From: an uncultured Flavobacteriales bacterium
GTDB taxonomy: Bacteria > Bacteroidota > Bacteroidia > Flavobacteriales_D > Crocinitomicaceae
Assembly: GCA_913054135.1 (NCBI GenBank)
Contig: CAJXJK010000010.1
Coordinates: 1-64,000 of the forward strand
DNA length: 64,000 bases
Reading direction: 5' to 3'
Shown: positions 1 through 9,700 of the stretch, piece after piece
How positions within the stretch are numbered: position 1 is the stretch's first letter
Layout: each line of letters begins with the position of its first letter
The notes under the pieces: generated by a model
What the model was told of the DNA's origin: nothing
Databases searched by the model: none
Seen by the model: only the letters and a program-made list of their open reading frames with translations
Translations under genes and position numbers: made by a program

Positions 1-2
1 CA

Positions 3-53
3 ATGTCTGATAAGAGATATAAAGAACGAGGTCACGTGACAGTATTGAAATAA
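3..53 (+). CDS. C-terminal tail (partial; gene begins left of window) of a probable T9SS type B sorting-domain protein
   Basis: Frame 3 reads ...MSDKRYKERGHVTVLK*. The ending GHVTVLK-stop matches the GHVTVIK-stop end of the 3737..10636 cargo protein. Confidence 0.55.
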   Translation: MSDKRYKERGHVTVLK

Positions 54-56
54 GAC

Positions 57-90
57 AAAAAGGAAAGCGATTTTAGCTTTCCTTTTTTTT
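57..90. terminator. Bidirectional intrinsic terminator
   Basis: AAAAAGGAAAGC-gatttta-GCTTTCCTTTTTTTT, a perfect 12-bp stem with A-run and T-run flanks, between convergent ends at 53 (+) and 73 (-). Confidence 0.8.
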
Positions 91-1683
91 GATCTCGCTT
101 TGCCATTTCACGGCCATTTTTGCATTTTCTTCTTCTATAATAGCAATATACCTTTCCCAATCAAGGGCTAGTTGTCCTTTTAATACTCTTGGAAACTTAT
201 GTTGTGATCCGTACTTGTCTATTAGTTTTAGAAAGTCATAGAATACAGAAGTAGGAAGAACTTCAATCTCCATCAATTTGAGTGTAAATAGTCGTTCTAC
301 TTTGTAGTCTGCATTTAACTCACAGAGCTTTTCATCAAGCTCATGTTTTAGACTTACCGAATTTATTGGAGAGTTGCTCGCGATATACCATTTGTGGTAG
401 AAATTCCCGTCTTCGAATGTGCCGCCAACAACTGCAAATTCGTCTATTCGCAAATTTTTCTCATATGCAATCGAGGATATGGCTTCAGTCATATTGTCAA
501 CTGAAAGATGTTCTCCGCAAAGGCTTAAGAAGTGCTTGGTTCTGCCGGTAATTTTAAAAGAGAGGTCTTTTAAGTTTGTAAATTGAATGGTATCGCCTAG
601 TAAATATCTAAAAGCACCACTATTAGTTGTAATAAGAAGTGCGTAGGTCGTGTTTTCTTTCACCTCTGAGATGGTCAGTGCTGAATTATATTCCCGAAGG
701 TTTCCATCCTTATCGAAATGATCCAAATTGAAAGGGATGAATTCATAATACGTTCCATCTTTAATGTTCAATTTAAGCTGAGTTGATGTGCTTGATTGAT
801 ATCCAAAAAATCCTTCAGAAGCCAAGTAGGTGTCAAGATAGATGACTTTCTCATTGAACAAACGATTAAAGGAGTTGATGTATGGGTCAAATTGAACTCC
901 ACCATGAATGTAAAAACGTATGTTAGGCCAAATTTCGAATATAGAATTTAGCTGGTACCGATCAAGGATTTTGTTAATTAGAATTTGAACCCATGAAGGC
1001 ACTCCACAAATAATCCCAATGTCCCACTTAGGTGCCATATCAACAATGCGATTCAGTTTTTCATCCCAATCAGCAATGGCCCTGATCTTCTTAGATGGTT
1101 TTGTAAATGGGTTAAGCCATGACGGAACCTTGCCAGTTAATATTCCTGATAGATCGCCTTCAAATTGAGTATTCACTTTCGTTAGGTTGGTACTTCCACC
1201 TACGAATAACACCTCTTTTTCGAAGAAAGAGACAGGAAGTTTTAATTCACTCAAAGAGCTTAACTGTCTCATGCATGTTTTACGAATACTTTTGACCATC
1301 TCGTCAGAAACCGGAATTCTTTTACTTGATGCATTAGTGGTTCCTGATGTTAGTGCAAAGTTGGAAATTTTTCCAGGCCAAGAAACGTCTGAAACTCCAT
1401 TTAACGTTTTGTGCCAGTACTTTTTGTACATGTAATCGTACTGAAAAATCGGAACGCTTTTAGCGAAATAATTCTCTAATTGATTCGATTTATAAAAATT
1501 TTGAAAGTTGTGATCTTTACCGAATTCAGTTTGTTTGGAGTAGCTCAGAATATCTTTGAGAACTCTTTGTTGAATTGCTTGATGGCTTTCCGATTCAAGA
1601 TTTTTTGTATTCTGTTTATGTGCAAATTGAGTAGCACCTTTAACAATTGGTCCAACAATCATTCTGGATAGTTTAATTTTCAA
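73..1683 (-). CDS. GH3 auxin-responsive-promoter-family protein (acyl-adenylating enzyme-like)
   Basis: 536-aa ORF with GH3-like motifs such as ALTSGTTNASSKRIPVSDEM, YLASEGFFGYQ and FRYLLGDTIQFTNL. Confidence 0.8.
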   Translation of the reverse strand: MKIKLSRMIVGPIVKGATQFAHKQNTKNLESESHQAIQQRVLKDILSYSKQTEFGKDHNFQNFYKSNQLENYFAKSVPIFQYDYMYKKYWHKTLNGVSDVSWPGKISNFALTSGTTNASSKRIPVSDEMVKSIRKTCMRQLSSLSELKLPVSFFEKEVLFVGGSTNLTKVNTQFEGDLSGILTGKVPSWLNPFTKPSKKIRAIADWDEKLNRIVDMAPKWDIGIICGVPSWVQILINKILDRYQLNSIFEIWPNIRFYIHGGVQFDPYINSFNRLFNEKVIYLDTYLASEGFFGYQSSTSTQLKLNIKDGTYYEFIPFNLDHFDKDGNLREYNSALTISEVKENTTYALLITTNSGAFRYLLGDTIQFTNLKDLSFKITGRTKHFLSLCGEHLSVDNMTEAISSIAYEKNLRIDEFAVVGGTFEDGNFYHKWYIASNSPINSVSLKHELDEKLCELNADYKVERLFTLKLMEIEVLPTSVFYDFLKLIDKYGSQHKFPRVLKGQLALDWERYIAIIEEENAKMAVKWQSEIKKKES

Positions 1684-1771
1684 TCCAAATGTATGTCACC
1701 TATGTTATTCTAATCAATTCTATTGAATATCAAAATGTTAAGAGAAGTGAACAAATTGTTACGAGCGCTAG

Positions 1772-3007
1772 CTAACGTTTTTTCTTTTTACGTTTCTTCT
1801 TTTTCTCCTCTTCGTTAGAGTCGATAAGCTTTTGCCAATCATTTGAGCCATCATCTGTGTATTGTATGGTCTCTTTATATTCACCTTTGTCTACGATTGC
1901 TCTTTCTACAGGAACAGAAATATAGTTTTCAATCGCTTCTAGCAATTCTTTTTCTTCCTTTGCACAAAATGCAAGTGCCTTTCCACGATCTCTTCCTCGC
2001 CCTGTTCGTCCAACTCTATGAACATAATTCTCTGCTAATTCAGGAAGGTCATAATTCACCACAAAATCAATATTCGGAATATCGATCCCTCTCGCAGTGA
2101 CGTCAGTAGCGATTAGAATTTTATTGTTACCCTTTTTAAAGTTAGCAAGCACATCTTCACGTTCTCTTTGTTCCTTATCTCCATGAATAGTATCGCTTGA
2201 AACGGCAACTCTCGCCATTGCAGCCTTTACTCTTTCAGCTCTAACTTTTGTTCTAACAAAAACCAAAAACTTTAAGTCCTCATTCTCTTTGATCAAACGT
2301 TCTAGAAAAAATCGCTTGTCATCCATTTCAACAAATGCCACTGAGTGTGCAACATTTTTTGAAACAGGGTCTTTAGGAGATATTTGAATTCTAATGGCAT
2401 TACGAACAAGAGAATAAGCTAGTTTCTTAATCTTCTTATCAATAGTCGCAGAAAAGAATAGTGTTTGTCTATTTTTTGGAAGATACTTTATCAAATCTTC
2501 AATGTCTTTATAAAAACCGAGGTCTAACATGTGGTCAGCCTCATCAAGAATTAATGTTTGAATCTTATCCATTTTCAGAAAACCTTGACTTGCCAAATCA
2601 AACATTCTTCCCGGGGTTGTGACAATAATGTCTACACCTCTTATAAGTGCGTCAATTTGATCATCTTGTTCAACTCCGCCGTAGATACACTGAGTTCTTA
2701 TTCTTGTGTTTCGACATAAAGAATGAAACACTTCAGTTATTTGTATTGCCAATTCTCTAGTTGGAACCATTACAATAACCCTTGGTACAGTTTCTTTCGT
2801 TTTTTTCTTGGCGAATTGTAGTTTATCGATAATAGGAATAGCAAAAGCCGCCGTTTTTCCGGTACCTGTTTGGGCAATTGCCAATAGGTCTTCCCCTTTT
2901 TGAATATGTGGGATACATTTGAATTGAATATCAGTGGGTCTTTTGAACCCCATGTTATGAAGGTTATCCTTCAGTTGGTCTGATATTCTATAGTCGTCAA
3001 ATCTCAT
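1772..3007 (-). CDS. DEAD/DEAH-box ATP-dependent RNA helicase (RhlE-like)
   Basis: AQTGTGKT, PTRELAIQ, DEAD, SAT, HRVGRTGR motifs and a basic tail. Start set at MRFDDYRISDQ rather than the longer ORF start at 3034. Confidence 0.92.
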   Translation of the reverse strand: MRFDDYRISDQLKDNLHNMGFKRPTDIQFKCIPHIQKGEDLLAIAQTGTGKTAAFAIPIIDKLQFAKKKTKETVPRVIVMVPTRELAIQITEVFHSLCRNTRIRTQCIYGGVEQDDQIDALIRGVDIIVTTPGRMFDLASQGFLKMDKIQTLILDEADHMLDLGFYKDIEDLIKYLPKNRQTLFFSATIDKKIKKLAYSLVRNAIRIQISPKDPVSKNVAHSVAFVEMDDKRFFLERLIKENEDLKFLVFVRTKVRAERVKAAMARVAVSSDTIHGDKEQREREDVLANFKKGNNKILIATDVTARGIDIPNIDFVVNYDLPELAENYVHRVGRTGRGRDRGKALAFCAKEEKELLEAIENYISVPVERAIVDKGEYKETIQYTDDGSNDWQKLIDSNEEEKKKKRKKKKR

Positions 3008-3098
3008 TCTAAGTGCAAAGATAGTCAAGGTCAAAGAACTTCTAATTTAAATGACCTAATAACAACATTCAGTTAACATCTCTAGAACTCAATCCACC

Positions 3099-3106
3099 TA
3101 ACTTTG
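3099..3106 (+). promoter_or_regulatory. Candidate -7 box TAACTTTG upstream of a putative small RNA or leader
   Basis: Matches the Bacteroidota TAnnTTTG consensus; no clear -33 element. Confidence 0.3.
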
Positions 3107-3111
3107 ATCCA

Positions 3112-3212
3112 ACGATTAAAGCCAACGGGCTATCGAGTTTCTTAATCGGCATTTTTGCTGGTAGATTTTTTCATGTAAGATACCTCTCATCCCCTGAGAG
3201 GTATTTCTTTTT
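3112..3212 (+). ncRNA. Candidate small RNA or attenuated leader
   Basis: Stem CGATTAA(3113-3119)/TTAATCG(3142-3148), a U-rich linker, then a terminator-like hairpin at 3180-3204 with a T-rich tail. A TAACTTTG box lies just upstream. No ORF. Confidence 0.35.
3180..3212 (+). terminator. Intrinsic terminator-like hairpin
   Basis: ATACCTCTCA-tcccc-TGAGAGGTAT (perfect 10-bp stem) followed by TTCTTTTTA. Confidence 0.65.
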
Positions 3213-3216
3213 ATCA

Positions 3217-3224
3217 TAACTTTG
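3217..3224 (+). promoter_or_regulatory. Candidate -7 box TAACTTTG for the DUF2480 gene
   Basis: TAnnTTTG match ending 8 bp before the ATG at 3233. Confidence 0.35.
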
Positions 3225-3232
3225 CATCATAG

Positions 3233-3736
3233 ATGTCTGATGAAATTGTAAATAAAGTAGCTAAAGCCCAAATTGAACAAATTGATTTGAAAGATTTCCT
3301 CTTTAAGGGTGAAATCAAAGAAATTGATTTAAAAGATCAATTATGGAATGAGTTAGTATTGAAAGAATCTGATTTTCGCGCTTGGGTTAAAGAACATGAT
3401 TGGGATTCTTATTCAGATCAAGTAGTGTGCGTCTTCTGTTCGGCTGATGCAATAGTTCCTGCCTGGGCCTTTATGTTGGTGACCGCCGAACTAAAGGATC
3501 CTAAAAAAGTAGTTTTCGGTTCGAAAAAAGACGCAGACAAACAATTGTTTTTTGAAGCTATTGCAAATTGGGATGTATCCGATCTAACAGACAAGCGAGT
3601 TATGGTGAAGGGTTGCTCAGATATTCCTGAACCTAATCAGGCATACGTTGAATTCACGGCGAAACTTTTACCAGTTGTGAAGAGTTTGATGTTCGGTGAG
3701 CCTTGTTCGGCTGTTCCGGTCTACAAAAAAAGATAA
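3233..3736 (+). CDS. DUF2480 family protein
   Basis: 167-aa ORF; KDFLFKGEIKEIDLKDQLWNELVLKESDFRAWVKEHDW and AIVPAWAFMLV match my recollection of this Bacteroidota family. Confidence 0.75.
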   Translation: MSDEIVNKVAKAQIEQIDLKDFLFKGEIKEIDLKDQLWNELVLKESDFRAWVKEHDWDSYSDQVVCVFCSADAIVPAWAFMLVTAELKDPKKVVFGSKKDADKQLFFEAIANWDVSDLTDKRVMVKGCSDIPEPNQAYVEFTAKLLPVVKSLMFGEPCSAVPVYKKR

Positions 3737-6700
3737 CTACTTAATCACTGTAACGTGACCATGGTATTCTTTGAGGTCGGCCTCATTATCAAGTGGAGCT
3801 CCAATGATTTTCCAAACATAGACACCATCTTGTACAATAACATCTTGATAAGTTCCATCCCATCCTTGTTCTAAGTCTTCTGTCTGAAAAATGAGTTCGC
3901 CCCATCTATTGAAGATGTATAGTTGATACCAATCAGGGTGGAAGTAGTTCGCCACTGGTTTGAAAATGGTATTGTCTGAATAACCATCTAATATGATAGT
4001 GTTCGGAACGAATAAGAATAATTCATTGCTTATTTCAATTGGTCCACAAGTGGTATCTGTACATCCATAATCATTTTCAGCAACCAAACAAACGGTAATT
4101 GCACTTTCAGTTGGCAAGTTGATGAGACTCATTGTTGCATCATTTGTAGTAACTGTATCGCCTAACAAAAACCATTGGCTCATAGTATAATTAGTTGAGT
4201 TATTAATCAAGTCTACTTCCGTATCATAAATTGTTAAGTCGGATGGACTGACCGTAAAGTTGGCTTCAGGTAATCCGAATATTTGAATTGGATTAATGAA
4301 TGAAGTATCAACAGGACATCCATTTGCTGAAGTGAAATTCAAGTTAATATTCCCAAATCCAGGGTCAGAATAAGTAATGTACAGATTATTGAAAGTCGCA
4401 GAATCAATTACTCCATAAGACGTATCCCAGAATAAATCAGAACCAATTTCAGCCAAATTAACTCCAATTGTATAGTTCACTTGGAAAGGAGGGCATCCAC
4501 CAGTTACACCTGGTGTAAGAGTAATAATTGGGTCAGGGAATATACTTACATGAATAGTGTCAGATGTTGTGAGATTACATTCATCAGTAACATCAATGTA
4601 GAATGTCGTGGATGTTCCTGGAGAAGGATAAATATATGGGATTGTATCGCCGGTATTCCATAAGTAGCTGTAATCTTCTAATTGATCAGTAGCTAAAGAA
4701 GAAAGTATTAGCGGTTCATTTGGACAAATAATTGTATCGTTCGAAGTAATCAATACAGGAGCTGGAGCGACATCAACAACCATTGTGTCTGATTGAACCA
4801 TACATCCATTTGCATCTGTCACAGTAGCATAAAAAATAGTGTCCACCAAAATAGGTTCAAATATCAATTCATCAGTTGACTGCCCATTATTTATGTCAAA
4901 AATATAAGGCTGTGTACCTCCGGTTGCAACAACAGAAAAGTAGACAGAGTCACCCAAACAGATGTAAGTGTCTGGTGTTACAAAGGCTTGCATAGGTTGT
5001 GGGGTCGGAACAAATACTTGCATACTATCGCCAGGACAACCATTAGCATCTTGAACATAGGCCCAATAAGTATCAGAAGGTAGGCCCGTATAATTTGTAT
5101 TTGCTGTAAATGGTCCACCATTTAAAGAATAGAATCCTGCATTCGCACTATAGATATCTACAATTCCGTCTGAATCTCCAAAACAGCTTACACCTTGAGC
5201 AAGAACGCTATCAATGTTAGCTTCAATTGGTTCATTCACCACAAAATTCAATGAATCAAGTGTACAGTTATTGTCGTCAGTCACAATTAATGAATAGGTG
5301 CCGTCACATACATTCGTAGCAACTGCATCAGAGTTTCCTGCAATTCCGCCACTCCATGAGTAGCTATAAGTACCTCCAATTGGACCTCCAATAACGTTTG
5401 GAGTAATTACACCATCACATAATCCATAACAACTGGCGTCTTGAATAACGAAAGGATCGAAAGCTAACACATCAGGCTCAGTGATATTCTGAATCATTGT
5501 CATTTGACAACCATTGGCATCAGTTACCATAATATCATAGGCTCCTGCCGAAAGACCGTTAAATTCACCTACACCTTGAGATGTGACACCATTATCAATA
5601 CTAAATTCAAACGGAATCGTTCCACCTGTCGCAGATAGCGAAATCTCACCACTTAAATCTTCAAAGCAAAGAAGATCTTGAGGAGTTGAGAGAATTACAA
5701 TTTGATCAGGCTCAGTTAAATCAACCATAGAACTTGTGATACATCCATTTCCATCTTGAAGGAAGACAACATAAGAACCGTCAGTAAGACCAGTAAAATT
5801 ATTTGAAACTTGGAAAGCCGGAGATCCATTGATTGCATACATATGAACCCCAACTCCACCTGAAGAAGTAACAGTAATAGTACCTTCATTTCCACCAAAA
5901 CATAATGGATTTGTGAAGGCAACATTATCTATTTGTGGCTCAGGGTCGGCCAGTATCGTTACGGTAGAATCAATTTGACAAAGGTTATTGTCCTGTAGCA
6001 CTAAATCATAATCTCCCGGAGCTAATCCTACAAAGTTATTTGATGCTTGGAAGGTTGAGCCTCCATCTATACTATAGTCATAGGTTGGTGTTCCGTTGGC
6101 TGCAACAATTGAAAGGTCGGCATTGTTGTTACCACAAGTTGCAACAGATGTCACAATATCCATACTGAGTTCAGTTGGTTCATTTACACATTCATTAATA
6201 GTCAGATTACAACCATTATCATCTTCTAAATAAACATCATAACATCCGGCAATTAGATCTGTCAAAATGTTAGATGATTGCTGAGTTATACCTCCGTCAC
6301 TAGAGTAGATATAAGGAGGTGTTCCTCCTGAGGGTGCAACAGTAATTGATCCTTCGTCAGATCCAAAACATTGAGTGTTGACTATTGCATTCACCATGTC
6401 TAATACTAATGGTTCAGTTAGTGTTTGCGTGGTATCGAAAGTACATCCTAAATCATCAGTTACTGCAATGTTATGCACTCCCGCATCCAAATTCAAAAAT
6501 ACTCCAGTAGTGTTAGTTGCGACTAAAGTATATTCATAAGGTGCAGTTGCGCCATTAGCCCCAATTTGTATGAAACCAGTTCCGTCTCCGTTGCAGGCCA
6601 AATTGCTTGGGTTGATTAGTGCAGACCAAGGCGCAGGCTCAACAAGGGTCACTTGAATTGCACCCAAACATCCAACTCCGTCTTGCACTACCAAGTCATA

Positions 6701-9700
6701 ATCTCCTGATGTGAGTCCTGTAAATGTTGTTGTCGCAAAGAAATTGATTCCGCCGTCTATTGAGTAAGTATAGTTTCCGTCTCCACCAGTAATATTTGAA
6801 AAATTAATTTCACCATCTGCTCCATCAGGGCAAGTAATGTTTGTGAGGGTGTTGTCGAAAATAACAGAATCAGGTTGAGTAATATTAATTTCTTGGATGC
6901 TAACGCAAAGACCATTATCCACAACAGTAACATAATGCTGTCCCGCACATAGCCCAAAGAAAGATCCATTACCCTGAGAACCTCCTGTATTTATTGAGTA
7001 GTTGAATGGAGGAGTACCGTTAGTTTGTGATATTTGGGCACCACCATTACATGAGTTGAAACAAGTAGCAGGAAATTGAAAATCAATTTGAGTGGTCATT
7101 ATATTATCAGATAATGCCGAGAAAGTAGAATCAAAGCAGCCATTATCATCTTCAACCACTAGATTGTATAATCCTGAAAACAATGAACCGAAGAAGCCAT
7201 TCCCAACTTGAGTTGTTATACCTCCATCAATCGAATACACATATGGTGCTAGACCACCACTTGCAATGATTTCAAAAGATCCATCATTGGCTCCACAATT
7301 TGACGGGTTATTCGCAACAAATGTAAAGTCAAATGGTGGTGGGTCAATAATAGAAATCAGCTCTGTGAATTCGCAACCATTGTCGTCTTGAATCACGACA
7401 TTATAATCCCCCGCCATAAGGCCAGTAATTGGAGAAGCTCCTGTAAATGCTGTTCCATTATCAACACTGAATTGATATGCTGGAGTTCCGCCGGACGGAG
7501 CAAATGAGATCTCACCTCCAGGAGTTTGATGACATAAAGGATCAACAGTTCCTTGGACAGATGACAATGCTGTTGGCTCGGTGATTACTTCAACTGAATT
7601 TGCCAAACAACCATTTGCATCTTTAACCACTACACTGATGTTACCATCACACAAACCTGTCAAGGTTGGAAATAATGAAAAGGTAACTCCGTTATCGTCA
7701 CTGTACTCATAAGGGGGATTTGCACCACTCGCCACAATATCGATTTCTCCGTCACAAATGTCAAAACAACTGGCATTTGAAACAGTAGTATTGTATGATA
7801 AAACTGTTGGTTGGTCTATCACGAAATCAACTGAACCAGTGCAGCCATTTGCATCCGTGACCACAACTGTATGGTTGCCTGCCCCAACTGAAGGGAAGCT
7901 GTTTGACGGTTGATTTGGCCCAGCATTTAAACTATATTCTAAAGGTGCAGTTCCGAAATTTACTCCAATAATAACCGAACCATTAAGTCCACCAAAACAG
8001 GTAACATCATTTAAAACATCAACGAATGGATCTGGTGAAGGTTCGTCAATAATATCAAGTACAATGGATGCTGTGCATCCGTTTGCGTCAGTTACATCAA
8101 TTGTATAGTTACCTTGATCTAAATTTGAGAATAATCCTGAGGCCTGTCCCGGAGCAGCATTAAGTGAATATGAAAATGGTGCTGTTCCGCCAATTGCATC
8201 AACTTCTATTTCACCATTGTCTAACGAACAAGTTTCATTTGTTAATGATATTTGAACTAATTGAAGTACGTCTGGCTCAAAAATAGTGTTCGGAAATACT
8301 GCCTGACAATTATTGACATCTGTAATCGTTATTACAGCCGCTCCTGTACAAAGCCCTGAATATGTGTCAGAAACTTGACTTGGAGCGCCACCTAATGAAT
8401 AATTATAGGGAATGGTTCCTCCTGTTGTGTTTGCTTGAATTTGCCCATCACATAAACCATTACAACTAACAGAGTCGATAGTGAATGTGGCATCTAGCAA
8501 ATCAGGTTGATTCAAGACAATGGTCGTGTCGAATATACAATCAGGACCAAAACTTAATTGCACGTCATAGTTGCTAGCTCCAATAGTATTAAAACTGCCG
8601 GTTGCTTGACTTGATGTTCCTCCATCAATACTATAATCTGTAGCGTAAATATCTGTAATCAAAATAGAACCATCAGTTAAGCCAAAACATGTTGGGTCGG
8701 CCAAAATAAAATCTGGATCAATAGAACAACACTCAGAGGTTGTCATTGGCTGCACGTTAACTGTTACAATTGTAGAATCTATACAGACACTTCCGCCCTC
8801 AATGAAGTAAGTGTAATGATAAACTCCTGGCAATAATGAACTAACTGCAATTGAGTCTCCAAATAAGGCTCCAGAGTTGTCTGTATCTTCCCAATATCCT
8901 CCAGGATCGGATGTTCCGATTAGAAGATTTGGTAGTGCAATGTCTGCTGTATCGGCGCAGGCTGAAATCGAGTCGCCAACACCTATTTCAATATCTTGAA
9001 TGTTCGTGAACACTAATGTGGACATTTCGCAGATGGTATCGGGAGCAGCTCCACAGCAATCCAAGATTTTGCAAACAGTGAGGTCTAAAGTATCAGGCCC
9101 GGTTGTGGTAAGATCTCTGGTATAAGTAAAGAATAGAGAGTCGGCATTGAAGCCATCAATGGTCACCATTCCTCCTAAAGATGGATCATGAAACTCGGCT
9201 GAAACATCTATGTAAGGACCTTCAATTGAGTAGGTCGTGAAGGTACTTGATTCACTTTCACAAACTATAAATGATGTAGTGTCCCCTTGATCAACTTGAA
9301 CAAATTGTGAAAATCCGGTAAAGTAACCGGCTGATCCCCTTGGCCCTTGAAGAGTCAATAATGCTACATTAATTATACTGTCAGATTCTACTACAAAATC
9401 TCCAGTTCCGCCCGGAATTTTATAGGTCAACCAGCAGCTATTTCCAGGTACTGTGAGTCCGCCAGTCAATGGTGTAGCAGATCCGTTAACCCATACACTT
9501 GCGTTTGCTCTGGCAGTGATGCTCACTGTTGGCACTCCGATTAAATTAATTGAAGGGATAACTACTTTTTTAAATCCGTTACATCTTAAGGGCGGAATAA
9601 AATTCAAACTTGTAGCGGCCGGACTTGTTCCAGAAAGAGACTGGTACATGAATACTGGCTGTGATGTTTCTATATAAATATTGTCATTCGCAGAGTATGC

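Noticed and set aside
31-40. Perfect palindrome GTCACGTGAC
   Set aside because: Lies in the coding tail of the left-edge gene (GHVT codons); a single short palindrome is not evidence for a binding site.
366-1671. Small plus-strand ORFs 366..551, 1187..1435 and 1480..1671
   Set aside because: Antisense within the GH3-family gene, with no motifs or conserved start context.
5000-8720. Regular spacing of similar sequences, considered as a CRISPR-like array
   Set aside because: Units of about 230 bp are diverged, fully coding SprB repeats in one open frame; no short identical repeats with unique spacers.
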